From Primula veris (taxonomy: Eukaryota; Streptophyta; Magnoliopsida; Ericales; Primulaceae): a stretch of DNA of 64,000 nt. Positions 35,162 to 48,709 of the stretch are shown in pieces (the first letter of the stretch is position 1; every line of letters starts with the position of its first letter). The notes below the pieces were generated by a model that was not told the DNA's origin, did not search any database, and was given only the letters and a program-made list of their open reading frames with translations. A program made the position numbers and the translations under genes. Location: positions 20,513,211-20,577,210 of the forward strand of contig OY821741.1 in NCBI GenBank assembly GCA_963682055.1, read 5' to 3'.

Positions 35162-36492
35162 TTAAAACTTTTTTTAACCCCTACATTAGAGGATCTAAGA
35201 ACCATAGCATCTTTAGCAACAACAATTGAAAGTTTCCCCAATTTTCTCTTATTTTTTGGTTTTTTCCATTCTCCTTCTTCTAATATATTGGGAATTTCCC
35301 TAGGGGAGAGACCCAGATCAATTCTTAGATCTTTAGATATATCTGGAGCATCAATGAGATTAGAATCTCTCATTGTCACATTTTCATCAAAATATGGTGT
35401 GATATTTAAAGGCCTTCGAACTGGTTCACCTGTAAATAGTACCATATCAGTGTTAAGATTACACTCTTCTCCACTGTCATCCTCCATTAATAAAACTTTT
35501 TTGGCATTTTCAGGAAATTCTGCAGTTGGTATCTTAATTGCTGCTTCTTCACCATTTCTTGCAATTTCTTTATTAAAGCTTTTAGTTACCCATTATTTTG
35601 TGCCTATTTTCTCTTGGTTGTAATAATTGGCCTTTTTTTTCTTTTGTTTAGCTTGCTTTTTGCAATTTTCTTTTATGTCCTTTGCTGCATCTTTCCCTTT
35701 GCCAGTATTTTCTTCTTTGCTTCCCTCTTCTATATTTTCTAGATTAGTGAACTTACAGGCCTCTATAGAATGACCTAGTTTAAAACATTGAGAACAGTAT
35801 TTTGGTACATCTTCGTATTTGCAATGTTGCCAGAATCCTTCACTTTCTCCATAATTTATTCTAACTCTTTTTATCAGATCTTTTTTTAAGTCAATTTCAA
35901 CATAGATTCGGGCTAGACCTGATCTAGTCAGTTTCGCTGTTGATTCGTCTACTTTAAGTGCTTTTCCAAAAGCTGAAGCAATACTAAATATGCTACATTT
36001 ATTGTAAATATGGATAGGTAGTTTCGATAGAGAAATCCAAATAGGGGTAATTGTGGATTCTTTTTCTGGACTAAAATCGTTGGATCATTTAAAGGTTCTC
36101 ATTGGGCTATTGCCAATATACCAATTTTTGCACATCCAAATTCGTAGAAAATCTTTTTCATAATAACAAAGAATTAGAATATGTTTTGAATCAATGACTC
36201 CAATATGATAGTTAGCTTTCAAATCCATAGAACTAAACGTTTTACGAATTATATCTATATGAGGCTTACCGTGTGAGAATTTTCCCACAATAGTATATTT
36301 GAATGGTTCTGAAAGAGTGTTTAGATCTTCGATTGTATAATGAATCATTGGTTCTGTTTCATAAGATTCGATTTCTTTAACTGGAACTTTAGATGTCACA
36401 GTTTTGGTTTTTAATATGGATGCGAAAGATTTAGATGTAGGTGGGTCCGGGGAAAGGGTTTGGTTGGGGTCAGGTGGCTGAAGAGCGGTCAT
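35158..36492 (-). pseudogene. LINE ORF1 (DUF4283-like, CCHC knuckle)
   Basis: Minus strand. 36492-36085 is the N-terminal part, followed in another frame by a DUF4283-like core (ITPIWISLSKLPIHIYNK) and the knuckle CSQCFKLGHSIEAC at about 35800, a lysine-rich run, then 35487-35158. Defects: a frameshift near 36085, one in the poly-lysine tract near 35630, and a TAA at about 35595 where copy A has GAA. Its TGA overlaps the ORF2 ATG as ATGA (35161-35158), suggesting termination-reinitiation for ORF2. Confidence 0.87.
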
Positions 36493-36597
36493 TTTTCTGG
36501 CGGCTAAGGCTTTTCACCCTAGTCGCCTCTCTCTCTCTAGGGTTTCGGTTTAATGATTAAGATTATTATGATTTAATATATAAATTAAATCATTATA

Positions 36598-38371
36598 AAT
36601 TACTAATAATGCTCGTTAAACTCGTTAGTAAAGGCAAATACACTATTTCAATTACTAATATATAAATTTTGTTACATTTTAAACCATATATCAAACCAAA
36701 AATAGATATTAGATACATGATATACGTCTGATCAATTTTATGTATATTCACCATCATTGAATAAAGTAGTAAAACTCATTGTTTAATCGCATATAGAACT
36801 TAATAATTTTTTGGTGCAAACCTCAAACACAACACAAGATATCTTACCTTGCTTGGTACATCACTGGAACCTCTTGATATGGGACATCTTTTATTGAAAT
36901 TTCATAAACAACGATCAGTATGATTTCACTCACCATAACCTTCTTTGATCACCCGACCGTTTAAATTTTCTTCATTTCCAACAGCAAGCTCAAGGATAGA
37001 CATAATTTATCACCTCCTTTCAAATTATATCGTTCCTCAAAAAGGGAAATGCTATAGAAATCCAATATGGGGATTGTTTTTAGGTTTCTGAAGAGAAATC
37101 GAATTTAAGCATCATGTTTATACATTGAAACAACATAGTTTGATGAAAATCAAATTCTAACACACATATCAATAAATTAATAAAAAGGTCATGTGTTTGC
37201 ATTTGTGTTTGTGAATAAATATATTAGTAAAGAGAGAGAGGGGGGAGAAAGAGAAATAATAAGAGTATAAAGATATACTAAAACATTGCTCTCTAGGTTA
37301 GACAACTTGACTATGACTTGGTTTGTGGATCTATACGGTTATCAAGAACCCATAAAAAGACGAGAATATTAGTTATGGGTCACCTTTTACAAGATTTTTT
37401 AAATGGAGATCATGGGCCAAAACTTTTTTAAGTTCCAGTCATTCGGCCCAATAAAAAAGAGCTTAAAAGTTTTCTTTAAGCTTAAAAAATAATTTATAAT
37501 CTATATGGAAAAGATATTAAAATGTAAATAAGAGGTTAAAATTTGTTCGTAAGCTTAAAAAAATATATTATAATCTACACGAGAAAGATATTAAGTAAAA
37601 AAAAAAGATAACAAAAAGTTAGATAAATAATATATATATTTTTATTTTGTAAGCTAACCTACATTTAAAATTTTTATGAGAGTAGGGATCTATGGACAAA
37701 AATATTATTGAAATGTGATCTCCCACCAATGTGCCCTAAAAAGACTCTTATTAAAAAGATATAACCAAAATGGAATGTGAAATTATTAATAAATATAACT
37801 TTCCTTCCCTTAAATATTAAAGACTTCGAACTTGAGAGACGATTCATGTGAGGAAAAAAATAGGATGATGTATAACTTAAAAAGAAAACCAAATGAAGAA
37901 AGGTAAAAAACATTAAAACCTATATATATACTCCAGAGTCATATTTTGAAAAAATCAATTATTGTCATTTAACCAAGTGGTAATATTCAAGTTTTCTTGG
38001 GTTGGTTCTTTTAATAGTGTGATTGCAATTATCAAATTTCCTTATTAATACTCAAAAAGAAATATAATGACTATAATAGTTAACACTAGTAAATATAGCT
38101 TCATGATTGCATTTTGTCTTGTGTTTGCTATCCAACTCGTGTTGAGTTGGTATTATTTTGAGCTATGAAATATTTTGACTATCATCAGTTATCATTATTA
38201 ATAGTATTTGCCTTATTCAGTGCCTGATTTGAAATAATACACTTTATACTTTAAAATTTGTCTCATTTAAGAATCTTTGATTTTTTTGATTTTCATTTTA
38301 TTTTCATATTATTCAAATTAATACATAAATAAATTTTATTTTTTAAAATAAAAAATTGTTTAAAGGCAATG
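36598..38371. other. Non-coding block sequence (copy B)
   Basis: Counterpart of 10820-12601, with a different indel pattern around 37560-37710. No gene supported. Confidence 0.6.
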
Positions 38372-38855
38372 TGTAACGACCCAATCCTCCGCCGAACCAC
38401 CACCATCTACTTTCTACAACCAATATTGTCCACTTTGGCCAAATTTCGTCATCGTTTCTTGGGCTGTACGGTTTTAAAAGATCTTGATGATAAGAAAGAG
38501 GATACTCATAGCTTATATATCATATATGTACTCACATATATATGAGATTTGGGATAGCTTTCGTCGCTTTAGCAGGTTATTTCCCTCCAGAAATCTAGGT
38601 TCTTACGGTACTCAACTACAACGACTCGGTCTTCCGACCGGACCACCACCATCTACTTCCTATAACAAATATTGTCTGCTTTGGTCCAATTTCGTCATTG
38701 TTTCTTAGGCCGCATGAGTTTAAAAGGTTTTGGTGATAAAAAGGATGATACTGCTATCTTATATACCATATAGGTACTCACATATCTAGGCGATGTGGGA
38801 TAGCCATTTCTTCTCTTTACCATGGTAATTTTCCATGAAAATCCGGGTTTTTACA
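38372..38855 (-). mobile_element. TRIM, copy B, internal region deleted
   Basis: Same LTR pair as 12602-13170, but the sequence passes from TTCTTACGGTA (38600-38610) almost directly to CTACAACGACTCGG (38615 on). About 85 bp including the primer-binding site is gone. Two LTRs in near-direct contact. Confidence 0.8.
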
Positions 38856-39828
38856 CTGTTACCTCTTCAGGCATGACGTCCTCGTAATACACAACTCATT
38901 TTATGTTCTCAATTTCTCATAAATCGTATTTTCCCTTTCTCATCGGCAAATATATAGAAGGAGCTAACTTAACATTTTAAAAATAATTTTAGCAGACCAC
39001 TAATCGAAAACCATTTCTCGTTCAAATCAGAACTACTAATAACTTGAGCAAGCTAAAGAGCAATAAGTACTTTTATCTGTCACCTTGCACTCTGTAAACT
39101 AATATATATGTATATATCCATTTTTTGCCATTCAAGACGACACATGTCAATATGAACATATATATATATTATATATACATTATAAATACATATACTTGTT
39201 GGTGCTCTAACTTTCCCTATATTTCCTCTCATTCACTTTATCGCATTTTCCGCTTATCCACTCAGACACACAGTAAGCTTGTGAAGCTCATAAGTCGTTA
39301 TCGTCTGGCTAGTAATTATAAAAAACTTTACCGCTTATTGTACCTAGATATAAACATCATGCTTCGATGTCACTTCAGCATCACTTCAGATACGGAATGT
39401 GTCTATGTCAATGTCAAGTGGTCGAACAATCATAGAAGAATATGATAGCTTAACGTCATTACGGCTAAAGTATCATAACACATTTTGGGTGTAGTATGAA
39501 TCATGGCCTCAAATTTTTTCTTTACGGGACTCAATTTTCATGCCGAGTCAATGACATGTGTCGAAATGCATGAATGGATCCGTCTTATCAAAAATGACAA
39601 ATCCTTAATTGGATCGTTTCAAATCTGAAAAGGTCAATAATGTGTAAAATTAATGTATGTATGGATCCTCCCCTTATGTGTATCTATGTGTATGAATATA
39701 TATATATACACACATACACTTATAAGCTTAAAAAAGCTCGTATTCCGAAACTTTTTTCACCTATAAAGTGTAACTCCTGCATGTCTAACAATATCTATGA
39801 ACTCACTTTTAATTATACATACAGTTAA
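38856..39828. other. Non-coding stretch (copy B)
   Basis: Counterpart of 13171-14141. No gene supported. Confidence 0.5.
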
Positions 39829-39933
39829 TGTCACGCCCCAAAATCCTAAAAACGGATATCAAGAAAGGAAAAGGAACCTGTTGTTAAAAAGGTCATGCCT
39901 TGATATCCGTTTTTAGGATTTTGGGGCTTGACA
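39829..39933. mobile_element. 105-bp palindromic element with GTTAA duplication (copy B)
   Basis: Counterpart of 14142-14246. The right arm has one change (GGGGCTTGACA). GTTAA at 39824-39828 and 39934-39938. Confidence 0.8.
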
Positions 39934-40309
39934 GTTAACGACTGTACAAACGATAAATCCGCTACTATTATTTTCCTAATAAAAATTTATTCCACCACCA
40001 CAATTAAACGCTGGATTGGTTTTAAAAATCACACAGAGGCAAATATTTATTGCAGAATGCTGACAAGGTATGACAAAATAGTACCAGAAGTTTAATTTAT
40101 GTAAAGAAGTATTGACAGACTGGTGAGTGAAATTAAAACTAAAATTATCAATCTATTGTTGCCTCCATCATCATTCCCAATAACAAGAAATATATATCTA
40201 GCTATAATACCAGAGAAAAGTAAACTAACTTAAGTATTTAACAAGTATTAAATCATTTTGTTCATTACTAAATATAGATTATTTATGACGAATAACTTTA
40301 GATTGACTA

Positions 40310-41020
40310 CAGTGCCGTCTCCAGCATTTTGGAGACCTAAAGCCGATCAAAAAAATGGGCCCTAAATATAAAGATTACTTTAACCATTAAAATATATAAA
40401 AAAAAAACCCGAATTGATAATTTATTCTTTTTCCAACCATGTTTTAAGTAAATAATATGGCACAACCGCACCTGATAAATTATCAGAATAAATTACTAAA
40501 TCAATCATTTACACAAAATTGAGAATAAATATACCAAATTAAAATATTAATTTAAAATCACCAAATTTAGTTATCTAAATCAGCCCAAAAAGTTCATGAG
40601 TCATAGGCCATATGAATAAACCAGATTCTTTTTTGCTGTACTATTTTTTTTAGGTTAGCCTAACCTAGTTTTTTTGGGCTATTCGATCAAAAAAAATCTC
40701 TTCCAAGATTTAACAAAAATTATGGAAACATTACTACGTAGAATTGCCTACATACACTCCTCGGTAACACGAGTAGTTAAAAAAATAAAAAAATTTCAAT
40801 GCGATAACGGTACGTTATTTTAGAGTAACATTATCATAAACCCGGTAAATGTGTGTCAGCCACTAAAAATCCAACACCTATTAATGAACCTAAAATAACT
40901 ATTAGCCTAAAATTAATTTTAAATTAAAACTAAATTCATAAAAAAAATAAAAAATGGGCCGCTATAATTTCGGTGGCCCCAATTTTATGCTTTTTAAATT
41001 TGGCTCTCCAGCCGATCCTG
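40310..41020. mobile_element. Non-autonomous hAT-like element (copy B)
   Basis: CAGTGCCGTCTCCAGC to AGCCGATCCTG, flanked by ATTGACTA and ATTAAGTA. The left end, CAGTGCCG, is closer to the hAT consensus than in copy A. A nearby direct repeat CACTATTGAGGGTGATTATT at 41095 and 41168 replaces a segment present in copy A. Confidence 0.72.
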
Positions 41021-41691
41021 ATTAAGTAAGTTGAGTTGTGCAAGTGGTTGTGACATTAGTAAATCCTGGATGTGATCATAATTCAATCATTTCCACTATT
41101 GAGGGTGATTATTATCAAATATAACTTTAGATTTTTCATGTTCTATTTTGATATCAGTTATTTATTCACTATTGAGGGTGATTATTATCAAAGTATCTTG
41201 TTATAATTTTTTCTGGTAAATCACTTATTAGCCAATGATCGCATGTAGCTTGCTTTATGTTTTCCCTTACCATATCATATTCGTCTTCGCTGTCTTCATC
41301 TACTTCCTCCAATTTTCTCATAGCTACATAAAAATTGTAAATTTACTTACTACTTTTGAATTTCTTCTAATGAAAAGAACTCAGGTTTAATGTTGTGAGG
41401 AAAAAATGAGGATATGTTCCTTTATATAGAGAAATGTGTCATGAAGTCTAGGGTTGGAAAGGACAATAATTTTTTTTTTAAAGATGCGGCGCCATTGTCC
41501 GTATAAAGTGTTTACTTTTAGGGTTATAATAACAAGAATTGCAACGGGGCCCATTGGTAATGTTACCTGGCCCGGATTGGTCCTTGAATTAATGTAACGC
41601 TCTATTATTATGCTGGTGAATCACACGATATTGAACCATATTAATTTGATATATATATTTATCTGCAATCAATGTTGTTATTGTCTTATTT

Positions 41692-42664
41692 GGGATAATA
41701 TAACTTTAGTGCCCTGACTTTTGGGTCATATTTACTTCAGTGACCTGACTTTCAAAAATGTTGAATTGGTGACCCAGGTTTCACATATACTTTGATTTAA
41801 TGACCTCCTGAACTTCGCAAGTTTTAAACAATTGCAATACAGCCCACTTAGTTTAAAAATTAATAAAATAGACACCGATTTGTTGAAAATGACAAAATTA
41901 ACTCTTTAATTTTATAATTTTTATAAAACACATGTTTTACAATAAGCAAACTTTTCTTTATAATAAGTACAATTTTAGACATAATTTTTGTTCTTTTCAA
42001 AAAGGTTTTAATCTGTAAAAAAATTGTTTTAATCATTAAAAATTACAGTACATCGGTAAATAATTTTTTATAATTAAAAAAAAGTGTACAGATTAATATT
42101 AAAAATTGTCTGGTAAATTGCAGAAAATTATTAAAGAAAATTACACGGAGTTATCGCACATAAAATTTTACGTTTCCATGACTTCAGCATGAAGTTATAC
42201 TATTTTTTTCGTAACAAAAAGGTTCACAAAAAGACAAATTGGCAAACCAGACTATCAAATATTCAAGATACGCGTAATGTAATTTTCTTTAATATAAATC
42301 AGTAAAATTTTCTTTAATTACAAAATGTCGTGTTTATTTTGTTGGAAAAATTGTATTCAAAGTCGTTTATTTTTCAAAAATTATGTCTAAAATTGTATTT
42401 ATTATAAAAAAAGTTTGCTTATTGGAAAACGTGTGTTCTACAAAAATTGTAAAATTAAAGAGTTAATTGTCATTTTCCACAAATCGGTGTCTATTTTATT
42501 AATTTTTAAACTAAGTGGGTTGTATTGCAATTGTTTAAAACTTGTGAAGTTTAGGAGGTCACTAATCAAAGTATATGTGAAACTTGGGTTACCAATTCAA
42601 CATTTTTGAAAGTCAGGTCACTGAAGTAAATATGACCCAAAACTCAGGGCACTAAAGTGATATT
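41692..42664. mobile_element. Foldback/MULE-like element (copy B)
   Basis: Left arm 41692 to about 41990 and right arm about 42375-42664, counterpart of 16008-16982. The arms have accumulated different substitutions from copy A. Confidence 0.72.
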
Positions 42665-42889
42665 CTTTAGTGTAAATAACATTTGTGCGGGCAGTTTTGA
42701 GAGCTTATTTTGTAAAATTTTATCAAGGATCATAACTAATCGTGAGAAATTGCCAGCGGTTTTATTCAATAAACACTTCATACTAAGTGAACTACCTGAA
42801 TTGGATTGTTTCTATAAAGAACATCATAATTGGTGGTTTATGTGCACAACCGTATGCACCTTATCATACTATTGAAACATGCGGTGATA

Positions 42890-43432
42890 TCAAATTAAAT
42901 AACTGAATAAGATTTGGCAGCAAAGAAATAAACCATTAACATAAATAACATTTAAAAATGACCGAATCATGGGTAAAAGAAAATTAAAAAGTTTTCGATA
43001 TGAAGGAATATATATCAACCGATTAAGATAGATATAAAAATCTGCCTCAAGAAATAAGCAGAAACCAAACGAAAGAAGATAAAATAATTTTAAATTTTTT
43101 TCAAGCATGAAAGGAATCCCAACATATTATTACACTTTCAAATTAACAAAAAAAATAAAAATAAAAAATGTTGATACGAGTAGAGCCTACATTATTGAGG
43201 GAAATTGCAATATCCTAGAATTGGAAGGAAATAGTATATTAGTAGAAAATTTTAGGTTTACAGAATTGTATTTTTCATATATTCCAATGAATGATAATGA
43301 TACAATTTATAGAATACTATACAAGCTAGAATAGGAAATGAAATATGTAAATATTGTCTTTCTAATTAGAGAAAACATATATAGAAACATTGAAGTGTAC
43401 AATCCCAGATTAATAGGGATATAATCTCAACA
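42890..43432 (-). repeat. copia-C LTR, uninterrupted (copy B)
   Basis: Counterpart of 17222-17655 plus 24465-24549. It shows the single ATATG at 43346-43350 where Copia-1 sits in copy A. Confidence 0.83.
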
Positions 43433-43474
43433 CTCTTCGTCAAGTTGGGGCTTAGATGTCACTCATACCCAACT

Positions 43475-44250
43475 TATCTCGGAACTTTCAGAACACTCGA
43501 TTTGAAACAACTTTCGTTAACATGTCAGCCAACTGGTCCTAAGATCGTATCTTAGGCAACTCCAGAAATTTTTCATCCAACTTCTCCTTAATGAAAAATC
43601 TGCCTACCTCTATATGCTTTGTTCGATCATGTTGAACTGGATTACGGGCGATATCACATGCTGTTTTACTGTCACAATATAGTCGAATTGGTTGTCAAGG
43701 TTCATAACCCAAGTCATTAACAGAAGCCGCAGCTGCAATATTTCGCATAATCCAATGGACAGACCTCTTAACTCGGCATCTGCACTTGACCGAGCAACAA
43801 CGTTTTGCTTCTTGCTTTTCCACATAACCAGGTTACCGCCAACAAAGGTAAAGTAACCAAATGTTGATCGTCTATCATCTATAGCTCTAGCCCAATCGGC
43901 ATCAGTGCATGCATCTATGTTTTGATGACTTACATTTTTCGTAAAAAAAATTCCTTTTCCCAGAGCAGGTTTTAGGTACCTCAGAATTCGAGTAACTGCA
44001 TCCATGTGGTTCTCGCCAGGATTATGCATAAACTCGCTAACGATACTCAATACGTATGCCAAGTCTGGCCATGTGTGCACTAAGTACATCAATTTTCTTA
44101 CAAACCTTTGATATCTTTCCTTATTGGTCGGTACATGGTTAGACTCTACACATAACTTTAAACCTTTTTCTATGGATGTTTCCGTCAGATGACAATCTGA
44201 CATGCCAGTTTCTCGCAATAGATCTAATGTATAATACACACAAAGTGCCC
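43475..44250 (-). pseudogene. copia-C reverse transcriptase end and RNase H (copy B)
   Basis: The 209-codon frame 44239-43610 parallels 25355-24726, with substitutions such as TDADW preserved and YTDAD changed to CTDAD. The same truncation against the G1 LTR occurs near 44250. Confidence 0.87.
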
Positions 44251-44995
44251 TGACACAAGAGGTTGATATGGAACCGCGACCTGTTACCTATAAAGAGATG
44301 GGAACCTTGGTATATGAAGACGCCACAAACAGTTATGGACTACCGAATGATAAGTCGGGGTGAACGCCACAAGGTAGAACCTTGATAAGTTGGAAAAGTT
44401 CAATGAAGAACCAAAGAGAAAACTCTCATTATATTTTATCCAAATCTAATTTACAATGCCACGAAATGGCTCTTATTTATACTTGGAACAAGACTCCAAG
44501 CGTTTGAAAAGTCTAAGAAAAACATTAAATAACATAGGTTCAAAGTATGATTGACCTATGACGTTCTAACTTACTTAACTACTTCAAATTCAGCAATATA
44601 ATAGTAAATACAATGCATTTAGGTTGAACAACTCAAGAATGAGTTTAAAGCTTCGATTAATTTATTCCCCTTGAGTTGTAGTTCATGAATCCATGTAATA
44701 GATGTAAAAAATCTGCCACCGTGCATTAATATCTTTGATGATTCAGACCCTTTATAATCAAGCACTAATAACCATGAAATTATCCTTAGAGTAGTTTCTT
44801 GAATAGCCCCAATCTGATTCACCAAGTGTCGGGCTTCGTTTGAGCTTGTCTTAAGTTTCGATTTTCCCATAATCAGCCTATATGTCATTTATTAACATGT
44901 TTAGCGCTTCTTGGACCCTTTTATCTTTTGATCTTGTTATTGGTCTGATAGAAACTTGCAATGAATTTCTAAGTATAGGAACCATGATCACATCA
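44251..44995 (-). repeat. G1 3' LTR (copy B)
   Basis: Counterpart of 25366-26091. The minus-strand LTR start TGATGTGATCATGG is at 44995. Copy B keeps about 20 bp (AAATAACATAGGTTCAAAGT region) missing in copy A. Confidence 0.8.
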
Positions 44996-45143
44996 GACTC
45001 CCTCTCTTGAAAAATATTTGTCCTCAAATCGAAACCTGCGAAAAAACAAGATAAGTTAGAATCATCAAAGTTTTCACTAACATCATGGTTACCTTGGTAC
45101 TTCGTTTTGCCTTCGATCTCTTTAAGCATTAAAATTTTCTCTT
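44996..45143 (-). pseudogene. G1 pol C-terminal tail (copy B), interrupted by Copia-2
   Basis: The end of the gypsy polyprotein in minus sense, up to the CTCTT target at 45139-45143. It continues after the Copia-2 insertion at 52276. Confidence 0.78.
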
Positions 45144-45377
45144 TGTTGTAGGATATTATTGGCCATCTTGAGCCTTACTCTATTGGGCCTATCTTGGGCT
45201 TTCCTAGCATATATAACCCTATCATTTATTATATAAAGAGGGTCAGGGGTCTCTTGATGTATCTCTCTGTGCAATCATATTAATGAATAAACACTTCGTA
45301 TGTTGTTTCTCATACCTCTCTCTATATCTATACATATCTCTATATATATCTATAACGAGCTAATATGTCACACAACA
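45144..45377 (+). repeat. 5' LTR of Copia-2
   Basis: 234 bp, TG...CA, with TTATATAAAGAGGG as probable TATA box. It is followed by CGTTATCAGCACTTTGCTC at the primer-binding position. Confidence 0.93.
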
Positions 45378-47278
45378 CGTTATCAGCACTTTGCTCATGG
45401 AGAATAGGATATACGCTCGCGGATATTGGAGATTTTTGGTAAACGCACGGATTTTGGGTATTTATAAACCTTGAGGTTTATCCGGGTTTTTAGGGTTTTG
45501 CTATATCGACCTTCACCAACATACCGTGCGTAAGGTACCGAATTCAAAACTTAATTTATTCCATATATGTGATCGCACGTATTATTTTATGGATAACTAA
45601 AACATGATAAATATCCCGTAGTATATAATTCATGTGTATTAGATTTTGTTACTTGTATGGATAACTATATATGATCGTAACAAAATAACCCAAATTGCAT
45701 GTATTTGTTGAAGAGAACAAAAACTATGCGTGATAGATTTTTTTTACTGTCTAACATGATCAATATGTCTATAAAAACCAACTTATATGTAATATGTATA
45801 GTGTACTGTAAAATTGTATTTTTATACAAACAAAATCAGTAAAAAACATATAATCGGGTTATAAATCGGAAATCATGTAATTGTAAAACATGTATTAATC
45901 TGTGAGATTAAATCTATAAAAAACTGAAAACAGTAGGACTGTTTTGTAATTCGCTGAAACTATTGACTGTGCATGTTAATTACTAAAGGACTAAACTGAA
46001 ACTTGTCTGAAATTATGGACTGAAGCTGTAATAATGCTGTAAATAGATATATAGTTTGCTGAAATTACACGGATAGTCCCTGTAATATATTACATGCATA
46101 AAAACAGTATATATGTGTTATAAAATTCAATATTCGGTCTAAATATTCACCCACATGCATATATATATTTATTAAAAAGGCAAGTGAATAAAAATTGCAT
46201 GTTAATTGAATAAATTGATATGTTTCCATGTATATTTAACCATTTTGCATGTTAAAAATTACCATATATAGAATTAATTGGTAATTAAAAATATATTGCT
46301 TGCTTGCATGTTAAAATTACCATGTATAGAATTACTTATATGGCAATAAACTGTAGATAATTGATTGATATCTTCTTAGTATAATCAACATATCTTTTGA
46401 TATTACCATAGATATACATATCCCATATGACAGTTAATTGTTTGATTTGATCTAATTGATTTAATTTGATTTGGTATGATATAATTTGTGAAATTGATAA
46501 TTCTGAATTGATTTAGTTTATCACCAAATCTACCGCATGATTAGATATATATCATGAATATATTTTATACTGCCTTGTATATATATGTGGTAATCTAGAA
46601 TAGATGTATCTGTTATTTATTGCCATGAATGATAGAATTTGCGAAATCATATATATTCACATTTAAGTTGGAAAAATTATGAATCTTCCCTAAATAGGCT
46701 CACATATTTGGATACGATGTCTAGGAAAGATATAGGCGGAAGTCGATATCCTAATGAGGTCAGGTTTTAAGTGGCATTCGTGCCCTCCACCCTCGCCGTC
46801 TTTCCTGGTCGTTTTTCAAGTAGAGCTACCGAAAGGGGTTGACTAAATAATAATTTCTCCGAGTGTGTTTATATAGTGATGTATGTTTCTCCGAATTGGT
46901 GTCTCTGTATTGACCTGTCATTCGATCAATGAGAACCTATTCACATTAAAAGCAAAACTATTTTTTGAACCTGTCGTTTCGAAATAAAGTTTATGCTTGT
47001 GCAAACCATAAACATATAAACCAGTCGTTTTATATGATAAATAATCCAGAACTCCCAACACATGTTGGATGCCATCTATGATGAGAAAAATCGTAAAACA
47101 TACTTGCGAAATGACTGTTTAAACGTTGATTTTAATCCGTCACCACATGTTACTCACCCTGATGTGTGAAAATGTGATGCCCAAATTTTTTTGGATGCCA
47201 TCTTTGATGAGTAAAACACGAGTTTGTTGTTACCATCAGGATGAATGCTAAGGCGTTGATTTTATTCCGCCGTCACAT

Positions 47279-47605
47279 TTGAGGCGTGATGACGTCTATG
47301 GTGAACAAATGTCTGAAATTGACATATTGGAGCAATCCTTTACCAAAATACTAGCTTGGAAATTGTATTCCATACTTAGTATCGTTAATTTATATTCACC
47401 ATATTGCTTTATCGCCCATCTGTTATTGGATAAGAAAATTGCCCCGATGAGTAGTTTTAATCCTATTGGGTCAATGGCGAATTGTTTGCCTAATATTAAT
47501 GCTCTTCGTGTATATTTTTTTTCCACGAATCAAGAACCGAGACAAGTGTTATTTGTCTCGAACTGTCGCGATCCCGATAAATCGCCTAGCCAAGTGAGAT
47601 TTTAG
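47279..47605 (+). pseudogene. Gag remnant of Copia-2
   Basis: Parallel to 19583-19909 (EQMSEIDILEQSFTKI), with the same loss of frame. Confidence 0.65.
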
Positions 47606-48709
47606 ACAATCGTCAAAATCGAAAACCTGTGGCTCCAAGACAGTAATTGAAAGGAACAATATGGTCCGTTGTCACAAAGCAAGAGATAATGCTCAAGGAG
47701 CCAACTCTATGCTATAAAGACAAAGGTCATGCACGGTTACTCCTTAAATAGTTCACAACTATTATAAAGGTGGAAAAACCGATGCTAATGTGGTTAAAGT
47801 TAATTGAAAGGAAACACTTGAGACCCCCGATTTTGTGGCTCAAATGAGTTTGATACCTTTCTTTATTGATTTTGATAAATCATTGAGTCATTTTTTTCGC
47901 TCATCTGGATTATGTTTTTCCATTTGGATTACGATTTTTCCATTTGGACATACTTTTGGATTATGGTTTGCCTGTTTACGAAATTTCTCGAAATAATTTA
48001 AAGTGTTTTGAGCAAATTCCTTTGACAAATGTGACCAAACTTTAAATTATGAAATTTTAGGCAATACTTGTGGGGTAGTTGATTTTTTTGAAAATAGTGG
48101 GTAACAGTGTACCACATAATTTCACCAACTATTTGCCTAAAAGAGTACTCAGTGACAACGATTCTGGACCTGTCATTCCAAATCAAAATCTTTGGTAAAA
48201 CCAAATTGATTTGTCAAATATGAGGTCTTATACTCATGTAGGTCCTGCCGTACCTTGTTGAGTTATAAAATATTCGAGAAAACCAGTGTTATCTGGTAAT
48301 AAATTGAAATTTCTTTACATAGCCTCCATTCAATACGACCAAAAGCGTATTTTAGAGGAGTTGAAATGTTTTTCAAGTGGTTGCTACCACATTCTTTAAA
48401 GCATTTAAAGTTACCTTATCATTTCGCCTGTCGTCGAAATGATAAATGATTTAGATGCTAAAACATGATTGTTTGTACTATCATTAGCCTGTCATCGATT
48501 AATAAGAGCATTTTGATATTGTGACATTGACCGGATGAGATATTCCCAGGTCAAAAGAGGATGCTTGATTTATAATCGCATCGCATTTGGATTCTCTCTG
48601 AGAATATATTTCGTAATTAATCCGAAATTCATGCCACTAATGCTCACTTTGAAAGATTAGTATGTGTAAAGATCACGAAATGAACTCGTGGAACTCTTAT
48701 AAAGAATTG

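Larger units (their letters stand above)
30962..36579 (-). mobile_element. Full-length L1-type LINE, 5.6 kb (copy B side)
   Basis: Flanked by the 18-bp direct repeat ATAAATTAAATCATTATA at 30944-30961 and 36580-36597. The T-run at 30962-30968 is the residual poly(A) tail on the minus strand, and the CT-rich 5' UTR is at 36493-36545. ORF1 then ORF2 occupy 36492-35158 and 35161-31300. Both are broken by a few frameshifts or stops. This copy alone retains both target duplications, so this is where the insertion took place; the piece at 9134-10800 is derived by duplication. Confidence 0.92.
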
